Positions 46,472 to 56,145 of a stretch of 64,000 nucleotides of DNA are shown piece by piece. The DNA comes from Anaerolineaceae bacterium (GTDB lineage Bacteria; Chloroflexota; Anaerolineae; Anaerolineales; Anaerolineaceae). Numbering within the stretch: the first letter of the stretch is position 1; every line of letters starts with the position of its first letter. The notes below the pieces were generated by a model, which saw only the letters and a list, made by a program, of their open reading frames with translations, ran no database searches and was not told the origin of the DNA. The stretch is taken from assembly GCA_029265815.1 (NCBI GenBank), contig JAJUGU010000009.1, forward strand, positions 1-64,000, in the 5' to 3' direction. The position numbers and the translations under genes are program-made.

Positions 46472-48393
46472 TATGAAACCGATTACTTCTGCAAACTAAT
46501 TCTTACGACCTTTTTCAAGGCGAGAAGTTGCTATCCCTAAAAAAAGAAAATTAAACCTAAGTGAATTCAAATGATCGTAGCAGCTTATGCGACACCTTTA
46601 TAAATTTTTTTGGAAGATAGATTTGGCTCGTTGGGGGCGAAGGGCGTAAATTGGTTATAGGAACAACTATCGATCACGCTGAACTTTCCAAGGTATTGTA
46701 ACCCGGTGGTTTTCAGGGATGTTCACTCATGGTTGTCTGGTGTTTACCACCAGGAAATCACGAGTATGTATTATGGATATAACACTCCTTAGAAACATAA
46801 TAGTGGAGGACAGAGTATTGGACTGGATCCTTAAGAACTCGTTTATTGGCTGCATGTCTGAAAAATTGCACGCAGCATTTCACGAGGCCTGATGAATTAC
46901 TGCCCGATCATACACAAGTAAAAATTCAAAGCTGATATAGGTGGGTATCTGGATCAATAAAGGAACCACCATCCAACGAGAACTAGGTGGAAAGCCTTGA
47001 TTCAGCACTTCGACCACCTAAAATATCCAGCAAGTTGGAAAATAATGTGAAAAAGTACAAAACTATGCAGATTTAGATTTTCAGATGCATATGATCTTTT
47101 ATAACCTTCGCGAAGATTTCGGTTTTGAGGGAGCTTATTGTAAGAATTGCGATTTGTGCATATTTTGGCACCAAAAAACAAGAAGTCGATAATTGAGTGA
47201 ATATAGAACCCGGCGAGAAATTGTTTTGGATCGATTTATAGATCTTTGATCACAAGATAAAAAGCGGATACGAGTGCGTGCAATACACAGATTTTATTGT
47301 CATTATTACACCAAGATCGTGTTAGAAGAAATAAAGGGTTAGGTTGCATCAGGAAGCCCTGTTTTCTTAGAAAAATACCAGGCTGCGCAGTATTGGATAA
47401 CCTGAATGTGGGCACACGCCTAACCTCACGGCTCTGCAACCACTCAATCCCCAGCTTATCTGGAGAACCTTTTACGGTGTGGGCAATGGAATTGAGGTCA
47501 TTTCTACGCGATAGTGGTTGTGCAGAAAGCTGCCAATGGCGTTGTGGTGCCAACCTCAAGAAACCAGGCAAACGCCCAGGCATTTTTAGCCGAAGACCCC
47601 ATGAGGTTATCCGCCCGAGAGTGCATGTATTTTTATGACGGGGAGTCAAGTCATCGAGAGGAAATGCACGGTGAATGTCAGGGTATGTAGACCTGGTGGT
47701 TATATACCAGTTAGTCTTTCCCAGGGTGATTGAATTTCAGACAGGCGTGGCAAAGTTATGGATGGTGATGAATTAAGTAGCCATGATTAGGCAGGGTGAG
47801 ATTTAGTCTGCGAGCAGCAAAAAGCCTGAAGCCAGAAAAATGCCGATAAGTCGGAAGGAATCCCACTATCCAGCTAAAAGCTGATCCGGGCTGCATTATG
47901 GATCATTTGATTCATTTTCTTTAAAAAGACTTTGACAGTCAAATTGTTGGACATATATCACTAATGAGCCAAATCACGGAAATTGAAAAATGGGAAATTG
48001 GCTGGGCTGTCTGCTTAAATAATTGGCGAAAAGGGCATGCTTCTGTGGCTGTTCATAGGATGTTAGAATAATCTTTCTATCCTCTGAATGTCCACCGTGT
48101 GGTGGATTTCTGCTATGCTGAAAGTTCAACCTCTGCGAAAGTTATTAAAAGATCGGCATGAAGCAGGAAGGTATTTACGGCATACCTGTTGGTTCACCGG
48201 CTGTTGGTCTGACGAACATGTGAGCAATCCTCGAGTCTGAATTTGGTAAATCAAACTCGTGAAAATCGACCTTATTAATAAAAACTCTAAGTTGACATCA
48301 ATTTTCAATAATGAGTATTTTATACTCCTTGTAGAGCAGGGCGTGTTACTTATTGAATTTTTCAATCAATTGACGAAGTACCTACGAAAACAG
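46472..48393. other. Long region without a convincing gene
   Basis: About 1.9 kb. The longest frames (about 137 codons minus at 47236-47649 and 113 codons plus at 47297-47638) overlap each other, lack ribosome sites and show no recognisable family. A short hairpin (TCCACC-GTGT-GGTGGA) lies at 48091-48106. A TTGACA at 48292 has only a weak TATTTT at 18 nt and no gene behind it. It may be a decayed gene or element. Confidence 0.4.
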
Positions 48394-49461
48394 TTATGGA
48401 AGCTGAATATTGTTGATCGTATCTAACAACATTGGAAGGTATTCCTCAAAAGATTGATTACTCTGTTCAAATCCTTCTAAAGCTTGAAATAGCGGACGAA
48501 TTAGAAGGAATCCGTTGTTTTCCTCTTGCTCGATCATGGTATTGCGTAATGCCTCGTCATTAAGCATTCGAATGCCAATTGCACGAATCAATGATTCTTC
48601 AACGGCACTCGACCATGTTCCATAGCCAGATGGCATGCTCTTTCTAAGAAACGCATATAAACGGTTTCTCTGTGCCAACGGTATCACACTTAAGTTTTTA
48701 TCAAGCATGGGCCCAATAATGGAATGAAGGATCTCATGTTCAATGAGCCCTTTCATACTCAGATCAGTTTCAGTTGGGCCAGCCACTACATATGCAATAT
48801 CGTCTATCTGGGGACCATTGCCGCTGTAGTATGAATCTAACGGGTTGGGGATGACCACCAATTGATGGAAGGGAAGTTCTGTTACACCCAGATAGGTTTG
48901 GATTTCGGTGAGCGAAGTTTCAGCCAACGGCTTCCAATGCGCAATTTCAGCATCGTACTGAGGGCCTACTTGTTGCCATAGATCGTCGATATTGGCTTCT
49001 TTGTAGAAATCGCTCAAGGCGGTAGAAAGGTCGTCGAAGTTAGCAGCGCGCGTCGTAACCCACCAACCTGCCTCAGCACGACTAAACTCTGGTGCTGGTC
49101 CCCGTTGTAGAATCCATACTACCAGTTGATAGTCAGGTATACGGTCAAAATAGGGTTTCAGTTGTTTCAGGCTGGGGAGATCCTTCCCATTCAGTTCTGC
49201 ACGGATTTGCTGACGGATGGGAGACATAGGGATGCCCTGGTATTCACGGTCGAATCCGGCGGCATTAAGCGCTGCAAACAGGGTAAAAATCCTTTCATCG
49301 CTGCTGACAATAACAGTTTGAGACCCGAAATCAGGTCGTGGGGCATTCACTGCTTCTAACCGTACCCGCAATTCAGAAGGAAGTTGCAGGATGAAAATTA
49401 CGGCGATGAGTGCTGCCAGGAGAATTATGCGCCAAATTGTTGAGGAAGAAAGACGAGACAT
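48394..49461 (-). CDS. Membrane-anchored HExxH metallopeptidase-like protein
   Basis: 355 residues. An N-terminal TM helix at about 10-26 works as a signal anchor. The body carries HEILH (His242, Glu243, His246), the zinc-peptidase HExxH motif, and VEESLIRA (Glu288/Glu289) 42 residues later is a candidate third ligand of the gluzincin type. No known peptidase family was recognised. It is monocistronic, without a good ribosome site. The catalytic domain should face outward. Confidence 0.65.
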   Translation of the reverse strand: MSRLSSSTIWRIILLAALIAVIFILQLPSELRVRLEAVNAPRPDFGSQTVIVSSDERIFTLFAALNAAGFDREYQGIPMSPIRQQIRAELNGKDLPSLKQLKPYFDRIPDYQLVVWILQRGPAPEFSRAEAGWWVTTRAANFDDLSTALSDFYKEANIDDLWQQVGPQYDAEIAHWKPLAETSLTEIQTYLGVTELPFHQLVVIPNPLDSYYSGNGPQIDDIAYVVAGPTETDLSMKGLIEHEILHSIIGPMLDKNLSVIPLAQRNRLYAFLRKSMPSGYGTWSSAVEESLIRAIGIRMLNDEALRNTMIEQEENNGFLLIRPLFQALEGFEQSNQSFEEYLPMLLDTINNIQLP

Positions 49462-49828
49462 TGATGTGTTTTTCCTATATCAATTATTTCTGAGTTTACT
49501 GACACTGAAGCGTTCTAGACGATTGAAAAATCTTGTGCATTCTGTCTCCACACATCCAGAGGATTCAACCATCCATATAAAGCATGCGGGTAGTCGCGGG
49601 TGCAATGATGGAAATATCAAATCTTGCTAAGAAATGGTCTGACTAATTTTCTGATTCTTGCGTTTAACTTGAGTGAATTGATCAATGAAGTAACCGTGAA
49701 CATAGCGGGTGTTTCATTCTAATATATGGCAACAATAAAATCCAAATGATCTCGAAAAAACTTATACAGCCATATTATTAGTGGATTAACTAAAGATGGA
49801 AAAAAGTATTGTTTTCAGCTTGATCTGT
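49462..49828. other. Intergenic region, no gene seen
   Basis: 367 nt. A 79-codon plus-strand frame here overlaps the start of the metallopeptidase-like gene antisense and is not accepted. Confidence 0.35.
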
Positions 49829-50410
49829 TCATTGGCGCATCTTTTTCCTCAAGTCGCTTTGAAATACGCCAGCCATCATGATCAAAAACGCACCGGCTAA
49901 TGCAAGAAACCAACCCAACCTCAGGGATGAAGAAAAGTCTACCAATGACATCGAAGGAATCCCGATTTTATTAAATATTCCAGGCATACCCAAAGAGAAG
50001 AGAACCAACCCGAATAAGACGACCACGCCGCCGATAATTCTAAAAATGGGAGAATCAGCCAAACTTGATATCAAAGCAATGCCAGCACCTAAGATCAAGA
50101 GGATATAAACGATCATCACAAAACTCGCCTCTACTTGCTCGATTCCATTTTCAAATGTTGGAAGATGATGTAAACGAACAATATCCATTGGGATCACCTG
50201 AATTCGAACAAGGTTCTCGTTGATGATTAATTCGGATTGGTATAACCCAAAAGTGGAGATAAAAAAACTTAAACCAATTGAAAATAAGATAAGAATACTG
50301 GCGCAAGTACCAATTTTCTGGCTTGTGTGAAGTACTCTTGGGAGATATCTTGATGGACTATTGGCTGATCGGTGAAGCCAAAACGCGTTTACCAAAAGAA
50401 AAGAAGTCAA
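49829..50410 (-). CDS. Membrane protein of unknown function
   Basis: 193 residues with four hydrophobic segments (about 35-54, 94-114, 123-146 and 165-185). The region between TM1 and TM2 (ELIINENLVRIQVIPMDIVRLHHLP) is probably extracytoplasmic. The apparent start is TTG without a clear ribosome site, so the true start is uncertain. It lies 24 nt after a second small membrane protein gene and is likely co-transcribed with it and the nitroreductase gene. Confidence 0.55.
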   Translation of the reverse strand: MTSFLLVNAFWLHRSANSPSRYLPRVLHTSQKIGTCASILILFSIGLSFFISTFGLYQSELIINENLVRIQVIPMDIVRLHHLPTFENGIEQVEASFVMIVYILLILGAGIALISSLADSPIFRIIGGVVVLFGLVLFSLGMPGIFNKIGIPSMSLVDFSSSLRLGWFLALAGAFLIMMAGVFQSDLRKKMRQ

Positions 50411-50434
50411 GAGCAGGAGCGACCCTGGCAGGTA

Positions 50435-50716
50435 CTAGAGTCGCCCCACGGTGGTAAAGCAAATGGCTGCAGGTAAAAACACACCCAGAAAAATTGCCAG
50501 CTTGCGATCATTATTAATCGAAACTCTACGGCCAACTGAAACGATTGAAAACAGGGCAAACATACTCAAGATCACCGTAACGAGTCCTAAAACGAAAGGA
50601 TTTTCCTTGTTTCCTATCCACGACAGGATTTTTGTGCCAATACTCAACTCGATAACACCCGCCAGGGCTCCGAGAGAGCTACCTAATTTGCCAATTTGAA
50701 CCGCAAGCTTTTCCAT
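50435..50716 (-). CDS. Small membrane protein, three predicted TM helices
   Basis: 93 residues with three hydrophobic segments (about 16-33, 42-61 and 71-88). AAGGTGA precedes the ATG. The family is not recognised. It starts 26 nt after the nitroreductase stop, so the three genes probably form an operon. Confidence 0.6.
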   Translation of the reverse strand: MEKLAVQIGKLGSSLGALAGVIELSIGTKILSWIGNKENPFVLGLVTVILSMFALFSIVSVGRRVSINNDRKLAIFLGVFLPAAICFTTVGRL

Positions 50717-50742
50717 GCATTCACCTTTATCAAAATCGAGTC

Positions 50743-51867
50743 TTAGATCAGTACCTCTTCAACAGGTCGGCGCAAAGAGTGGGGAAGTGGATCAGCGTAG
50801 CCAAATCGAACCAATAACTGTGGCTTTGCGTTTTCCAACCCCATCGCGCTCTGGAACTGTGATCGAATGCTCGAAACTTCGATCGGTTGATTTAATAGGG
50901 CTGACTTAATGTTTCGTGCTGTCATTTGTAACGCCAGACGTTCATATACCTGCCCGGTCCGCACCCAGCCAGTTAGATCATCGGCATCAGAAGCGATTAC
51001 TACCGCACCAGAGGAACTTCTCAGTTTTTTTGCATCTAGATCAGCCTGTTGCTGTGGTTTTGTTCCAGAAACGAAAGATTTTCCAAGCCAACGGGGAACT
51101 TCTGGATTACCTGAACAACGCGAATAAAGGCCATCTCGTGACCGCAAGGCTTCTTTTTTATTAAAACGCAGCCATTCAATTAACTCATTAAGAAAAGCTG
51201 TGTCAGCATACTGAACAAGGTTCCCCTGGTTGACATATTCTAGCGCGGTCTCGATTTTTTTAGTATCAGTGAGGAATTTCGTTACAACCCCGGGTTCGCC
51301 TTGTATCTCTTGCAGAAGATTAAGATCAGCCTGATTTACGGGCTGACCATCATACTCAGATCGTGTATTCTGACGAATTGGAATTACTTTCACTAATGGG
51401 TTTGGTTGAGGTGCATCTTTTGTCAGATTTACAGTGATCACCTCATTCGCGTTAGGGTAAAGGACATTTGTGGCGTATCCAGAAGCGGCAGCAGCTAATA
51501 ATAAATTTTCCAGAGCGCATCCAAGGCTGATCCACAATTCCCGATGATCTGGATCAACAACTGGCAGTTGCCTTGAATAATCTGGGTATATTTCAATTGC
51601 GTTCTCTTTAATTGCGAATTTCCAGGGTTGAGTGTTGTGGCCATTGGGTGCCAATGTGGCGTAACGGATCATTTCTCTCATCTGATCATATAATGTTGTA
51701 CTCATCGAAAAAGATCTCCAGTCATTTTCAATTTGCTGATCATAATTAAGCCAGGGGGTATATTCACTAAGCACATAACCTCCCAAAGCCACCACTCCTG
51801 CTGCTGCCGATAATTTCAAAAAATCGCGACGGCTGAGTCCTCTGCGATGAACATCCTTGTTTTCCAT
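50743..51867 (-). CDS. Tat-exported nitroreductase-fold (Acg-like) oxidoreductase
   Basis: 374 residues. A Tat signal SRRDFLKLSAAAGVVALGGY occupies residues 12-31. The nitroreductase-like domain has MIRYATLAPNGHNTQPWKF, the FMN phosphate site pattern, and ELWISLGCALENLLLAAAASGY. The second half resembles the duplicated Acg-type fold with RTGQVYERLALQMTARNI and LLVRFGYADPLPHSLRRPVEEVL. Acg proteins bind FMN, and some may store it. AGGAGG precedes the ATG. A small inverted repeat sits upstream. Confidence 0.85.
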   Translation of the reverse strand: MENKDVHRRGLSRRDFLKLSAAAGVVALGGYVLSEYTPWLNYDQQIENDWRSFSMSTTLYDQMREMIRYATLAPNGHNTQPWKFAIKENAIEIYPDYSRQLPVVDPDHRELWISLGCALENLLLAAAASGYATNVLYPNANEVITVNLTKDAPQPNPLVKVIPIRQNTRSEYDGQPVNQADLNLLQEIQGEPGVVTKFLTDTKKIETALEYVNQGNLVQYADTAFLNELIEWLRFNKKEALRSRDGLYSRCSGNPEVPRWLGKSFVSGTKPQQQADLDAKKLRSSSGAVVIASDADDLTGWVRTGQVYERLALQMTARNIKSALLNQPIEVSSIRSQFQSAMGLENAKPQLLVRFGYADPLPHSLRRPVEEVLI

Positions 51868-51883
51868 AGAATCCTCCTTAATT

Positions 51884-51904
51884 TTGATATGATAAATATA
51901 TCAA
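51884..51904. promoter_or_regulatory. Possible operator upstream of the nitroreductase gene
   Basis: TTGATAT (51884-51890) and ATATCAA (51898-51904) form a perfect 7-bp inverted repeat with a 7-nt spacer, 17 nt before the nitroreductase start. Confidence 0.45.
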
Positions 51905-51919
51905 TTTGGAATGTTGAGG

Positions 51920-51953
51920 TAATCAACCGAATGATTGATTGACAGGTTGATTA
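51920..51953. repeat. Inverted repeat upstream of the MalT-type gene
   Basis: TAATCAACC and GGTTGATTA form 9-bp arms with a 16-nt spacer. A similar element with the same 29-nt core length occurs in the terminator after the gene (54851-54879). Confidence 0.55.
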
Positions 51954-52078
51954 TCAATTTTAAAGCCACTTTAAAATTGGTTTGCTGTGAAACTTGCTAA
52001 GAAAATTTGATTTTTTGAAAATCTCTGAACCCAATTAAGTTTTAATGTGTTTAATGAATATAGTTGTAGGAATTTGAC

Positions 52079-54778
52079 ATGGAACCATTTGTTCTGACTA
52101 CAAAATTACATCAACCCTCTCCTTTAATACGGGGAATTCATCGTCAACGGCTTGTTACACGTTTGAATCAGGGATTGCTCGCAGGCCGGTCGCTTACCCT
52201 GGTTTCTGCACCAGCCGGGTTTGGGAAAACCACATGTGTTAGTGAATGGATCGAACAGCTAGACCTGCCGGTCGCCTGGCTTTCTTTGGAACCGGCCGAT
52301 GATGACCCGGCGCGTTTCTTTTTATATTTCATCGCTGCTTTACAAAAAATCAATTCAAGCCTTGAAAATGAGTTAAAACGGTTATTAGAACCAGGTCAAT
52401 TATTTCCTACCCAATCTGTATTCACCATACTGCTTCAAAATATCCACCGTTTTGAATTTCGATTCTTACTGGTTCTGGATGATTTTCAAAATATCCAAGA
52501 AAAGACCATTATCGAATTTCTCGAAATGCTGGTTGAAAATTCACCGCCGCAGCTTCATCTCGTGATACTGACACGCGAAGACCCGCTAATTCCACTGGCG
52601 CGGCTGCGGGCGAATAATCAAATGACAGAAATTCGTGCTGAAGATTTACGCTTTAGCAATGATGAGACCAGAGATTTTTTCTCAAAAACGATGGGGGTAA
52701 CCCTTGCCGAAGAAGATCTCCGGATGCTGGATCACCGGATTGAGGGTTGGGCAGCCGGGTTACAGTTAGTGGGATTATCAATTTATGGACGGGAAAATCC
52801 ATCGCAGTTCATTTCGAACCTCAGGGGCACACAACGCCATATTCTAAGTTACCTGACTGAAGAGGTTCTAAACCATCAAAGTATAGAGGTGCAGAAATTT
52901 TTAATCGAGACATCCCTTCTCGATAAAATGTGTGCAGAATTATGTGATGCTGTTACTGGTCGGATGGATAGCAAAGTTCTTTTGGACCATTTGTTCTCAG
53001 CGAATCTATTTCTTGTGCCTCTTGATGATCATCAGCAGTGGTTTCGCTATCATCACCTTTTTGCTGATTTACTCCGTAGTCAACTGAATCGAATTTCCAA
53101 ACAAAGAATTATCCAGTTACACAACAATGCCAGCAAATGGTTTGAGCAAGAGGGAATGGTTGCGGAAGCCATTGATCAAGCTCTTGCAGGGGAAGATTAT
53201 GACCGGGCAGTAGGGTTGCTTGAACAGCACGCCATGAGCTTTGCCATGCAGGGTTATGTCAAAACAGTCGAAAATTGGATGTTGGCCATTCCGCCTGCGC
53301 TGCGCTCTCAGAGCCCACGAGCCAATCTGGCGTTTTCGAGTGTGTATCTGATGCGTGGTAATTATGCTGAATCTGCGAAATATCTAAGTCAGGCTGAAGC
53401 CTCCATTTTCCAGAATTCTTCAGCAGACGGATCGGATAACCTGGAGCTTGCTGCTCTACAAGCAGAGTGGTATGCAATTCAGGCGAATTTGTTCAACGTT
53501 CGAGGCAATCCAACTGAAAGTTTATCAGCAGCTGAAAAATCGTTGCAACTGGCGAGTTCTGAGCAATTTCAAATCCTCTGTATTGCTTATTTGGGAATGG
53601 GTGGTGCTTATCGTTTAATTGGAAACTATCAGAAATTGGTCGAAGCATATCAGAAAGCCATTCATTACAGCCGCGCAGCAGGCAATCTGCTGGCTGAAAT
53701 GTTGTCGAGCACAGCCCTGGGGCTTGTGGCGATTCAGCTTGGCCAGTTACATTTTGCCTATCAAATTGCGATAGAAGCCGTTGACCGCTATGAAACCTCA
53801 AACATGCTCCCCCCTCCAGTCGCAGGATCGGTTTATGGGATTTTAGGTCTTGTGGAACTCGAGTGGAACCAGTTAGATCGTGTTCACAACCATTTTTTGA
53901 AGGCCCTTCAACTTAACTCGTTGGGGGGTCATAACGCCGGGGTGGTATTTGCGAAGGTGCTGATGGCGCGCCTGGCTCAAACGCAAGGAAAGCTTGATGA
54001 CGCAACGAAACTTATGAATGAAGCCGCGAACCTTTTACCTCTGGGAGTACCTGCCTGGTTAAAACCAGAAGTGATTTCTCAGCAGGTACTGATCTATCTT
54101 GCGCAAAACAACCCGATTTCTGCAGAAGTTGTTCTTAATCAAGTACCGGGTTCGTTTCTTGAACCTGAAAAATATCCGAGTGAACTCATCTTTATCGCTC
54201 AGTTAAGGGTGGTGCTCTACTATGTGAAAAATGGAGAGTATAAGGGTGATCTTGATCTACCACTTCAACTTGCTGATTGTTTGATTACCACAGCCATTCA
54301 GAACCATCGTTTGGGCATCGCCCTGGAAATATTGATGGTATTAATCCAAATACAATCGATTGTTGGAAGAAAAGACGCTGCTCTTGAGAGCCTGAGTAAA
54401 GCACTCCAACTGGCAGAACATGAAGGATATTTACGAATATTTTTAGATGCTGGCTCTGAGATCCATGAACTGCTCAAAATTGCTCAAAAGAAGAATCTTC
54501 ACCCTGAGATAACACGGAAATTACTGGCTGCCTTTTCAAGCGCTGAAACAATTTCGACTTCTTCAGCAGAACAGACTGGGTTATTTGAACCTTTGAGCGA
54601 TCGTGAACTGGAAGTTTTGAAACTGATGTCTGAGGGATTAACGAATCCAGAGATCGCTGACCATCTAATCATCTCATTGAGTACGGTAAAAACACATCTG
54701 GTTCATATATTTAACAAACTCGGGGTTCGTAATCGCGCTGAGGCGGTGCTAAAGGCAAAAGAAATAGGGATCTTATAG
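52079..54778 (+). CDS. MalT-type LuxR-family transcriptional activator (LAL)
   Basis: 899 residues. The N-terminal NTPase has Walker A APAGFGKTT (44-52), Walker B LLVLDDFQ, and ILTREDPLIPLARLRA as the sensor region typical of MalT. A helical TPR-like effector domain spans about 360-810. The LuxR helix-turn-helix lies at about 835-899 (LSDRELEVLKLMSEGLTNPEIADHL, KTHLVHIFNKLGVRNRAEAV). MalT-like STAND proteins oligomerise on inducer and ATP binding. The downstream membrane-protein genes may be targets. Confidence 0.93.
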   Translation: MEPFVLTTKLHQPSPLIRGIHRQRLVTRLNQGLLAGRSLTLVSAPAGFGKTTCVSEWIEQLDLPVAWLSLEPADDDPARFFLYFIAALQKINSSLENELKRLLEPGQLFPTQSVFTILLQNIHRFEFRFLLVLDDFQNIQEKTIIEFLEMLVENSPPQLHLVILTREDPLIPLARLRANNQMTEIRAEDLRFSNDETRDFFSKTMGVTLAEEDLRMLDHRIEGWAAGLQLVGLSIYGRENPSQFISNLRGTQRHILSYLTEEVLNHQSIEVQKFLIETSLLDKMCAELCDAVTGRMDSKVLLDHLFSANLFLVPLDDHQQWFRYHHLFADLLRSQLNRISKQRIIQLHNNASKWFEQEGMVAEAIDQALAGEDYDRAVGLLEQHAMSFAMQGYVKTVENWMLAIPPALRSQSPRANLAFSSVYLMRGNYAESAKYLSQAEASIFQNSSADGSDNLELAALQAEWYAIQANLFNVRGNPTESLSAAEKSLQLASSEQFQILCIAYLGMGGAYRLIGNYQKLVEAYQKAIHYSRAAGNLLAEMLSSTALGLVAIQLGQLHFAYQIAIEAVDRYETSNMLPPPVAGSVYGILGLVELEWNQLDRVHNHFLKALQLNSLGGHNAGVVFAKVLMARLAQTQGKLDDATKLMNEAANLLPLGVPAWLKPEVISQQVLIYLAQNNPISAEVVLNQVPGSFLEPEKYPSELIFIAQLRVVLYYVKNGEYKGDLDLPLQLADCLITTAIQNHRLGIALEILMVLIQIQSIVGRKDAALESLSKALQLAEHEGYLRIFLDAGSEIHELLKIAQKKNLHPEITRKLLAAFSSAETISTSSAEQTGLFEPLSDRELEVLKLMSEGLTNPEIADHLIISLSTVKTHLVHIFNKLGVRNRAEAVLKAKEIGIL

Positions 54779-54844
54779 AACCACGTATTTGATCAATGAG
54801 AATTTTTAGTATAAGCTGAAAATTTTCTTCTTTTCTCTAAAGCA

Positions 54845-54887
54845 AAAAATCAACCGTCTGATCGGTCATTCGGTTGATTTTTATTTT
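54845..54887 (+). terminator. Terminator after the MalT-type gene
   Basis: A 12-bp stem (54845-54856 with 54871-54882) has a 14-nt loop and is followed by ATTTT. Its arms share CAACCG/GGTTGATT with the upstream inverted repeat. Confidence 0.75.
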
Positions 54888-54888
54888 G

Positions 54889-55251
54889 ATGGTTAGCGAT
54901 ATGATGATTTTCGTAAACAGGAGATCAGATGTTGAAAAAATTCACTCTTTGGAATACTCAATACCCCAAGAAAACCAGAAGACGCTTTTCTTGGATTTTC
55001 GAATCTTTATACGGCTTGCATCAAGTGAAGGGGTTGTAATGGAAGATATGCGTATCTACCAGATTGACATTAGCGGTCAGGTTGTTGAGAGCGAGATTGC
55101 TCCTTTCAGTTTGCCAGGTTTAAAAATTAACCCTGACGAAAACGGAGATTCAATCATTACCGTAAAGACAGACCAGTCAGGCTTAATCGGCCTGATCCGC
55201 CATTTACACGCTCTCGGTTTCGAACTTTTATCGATCAATATCTTAAATTAA
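54889..55251 (+). CDS. Small protein of unknown function, start uncertain
   Basis: The frame encodes up to 120 residues, with an alternating strand pattern such as MRIYQIDISGQVVESEIAPF and DSIITVKTDQSGLIGLIRHLHALGFELLSINIL. An ATG at 55039 in the same frame gives a 70-residue product; it overlaps the TAA of a separate 36-codon frame (54929-55039) that has an excellent AGGAG site. The protein may therefore be the 70-residue form, coupled to a leader peptide. No family was recognised. Confidence 0.5.
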   Translation: MVSDMMIFVNRRSDVEKIHSLEYSIPQENQKTLFLDFRIFIRLASSEGVVMEDMRIYQIDISGQVVESEIAPFSLPGLKINPDENGDSIITVKTDQSGLIGLIRHLHALGFELLSINILN

Positions 55252-55261
55252 CGAGGAAAAA

Positions 55262-56119
55262 ATGAGAAATCAATCCGCTTTAAAAATAATGATTCCCATC
55301 ATTGGATTACTGGCGATATTTGCTGCCAGCATGGGGCTTTTCTACCAGACGCCAGGACAGCCGTATGCCTATACCAGTCACCGTGGTGAAACAGTGATGA
55401 TTCAGGGGCGCGGGCTCTACTATTATGATACGGTGAGTTCGGCCGCGCAAGAACAAGGGAACGACTTGGTAACCCTCATCATTGGATTACCCCTGCTAGT
55501 GATTTCCACCTGGTTTGCTTTCAGAGGTTCTCTGCGAGCGCGATTGCTGTTGACCGGTACGCTTGGTTATTTTCTGTATACGTACCTGTCTATGTGTATG
55601 TTGACCTCATTCAACCCGTTATTTCTGGTCTATGTAGCGATTTTTGCTCTCAGTCTTTATGCATTCATCTTAGCCATGATGTCTTTTGATCTGACAACCC
55701 TGCCACAAAAATTCACTGAAAGTCTACCGAGGGTTTGGATTGCAGTTTTACTTTTTTTGATCGGTGGCTTTTTAACATTGACCTGGTTGAATAAGATCCT
55801 CACTCCGCTAATTCAAAACAGTACTCCAGCTCTTGAAAACACGACTACATTTGTCATCCAGGCTATGGATCTAGCTCTGATCGTTCCGTTGGCAATTCTT
55901 TCAGGGGTACTGCTTCTGCGTCGCAACGCCTGGGGGTATCTGCTGACCTCGGTATTCTTGATGAAAGCCATTACGCTTGGACTTGCTGTGAGCGCGATGT
56001 GCATCAAAATGACGCTGGCTGGCACGCCAGATCGTCTGGGGGTGATGATCCCATTCGGAGTCATAACAATATTGAATTTATTCGCCGCCGCTTCATTACT
56101 GAAGAATATTAAACCGTAG
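55262..56119 (+). CDS. Multi-pass membrane protein of unknown function
   Basis: 285 residues with about seven TM helices. The first follows the N-terminus (IMIPIIGLLAIFAASMGLFY); then an extracytoplasmic loop (YAYTSHRGETVMIQGRGLYYYD) and six further helices follow. I do not recognise the family. It starts 10 nt after the previous stop, with AACGAGGAAAA before the ATG, and probably forms an operon with its neighbours. Confidence 0.65.
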   Translation: MRNQSALKIMIPIIGLLAIFAASMGLFYQTPGQPYAYTSHRGETVMIQGRGLYYYDTVSSAAQEQGNDLVTLIIGLPLLVISTWFAFRGSLRARLLLTGTLGYFLYTYLSMCMLTSFNPLFLVYVAIFALSLYAFILAMMSFDLTTLPQKFTESLPRVWIAVLLFLIGGFLTLTWLNKILTPLIQNSTPALENTTTFVIQAMDLALIVPLAILSGVLLLRRNAWGYLLTSVFLMKAITLGLAVSAMCIKMTLAGTPDRLGVMIPFGVITILNLFAAASLLKNIKP

Positions 56120-56145
56120 AATTCTTTTCAGAAAAAAGGAAATTA

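Noticed and set aside
47236-47649. 137-codon minus-strand frame and a 113-codon plus-strand frame over the same bases
   Set aside because: They overlap each other fully, lack start signals and show no recognisable protein features.
48126-48365. 79-codon minus-strand frame
   Set aside because: No ribosome site or family feature; composition looks non-coding.
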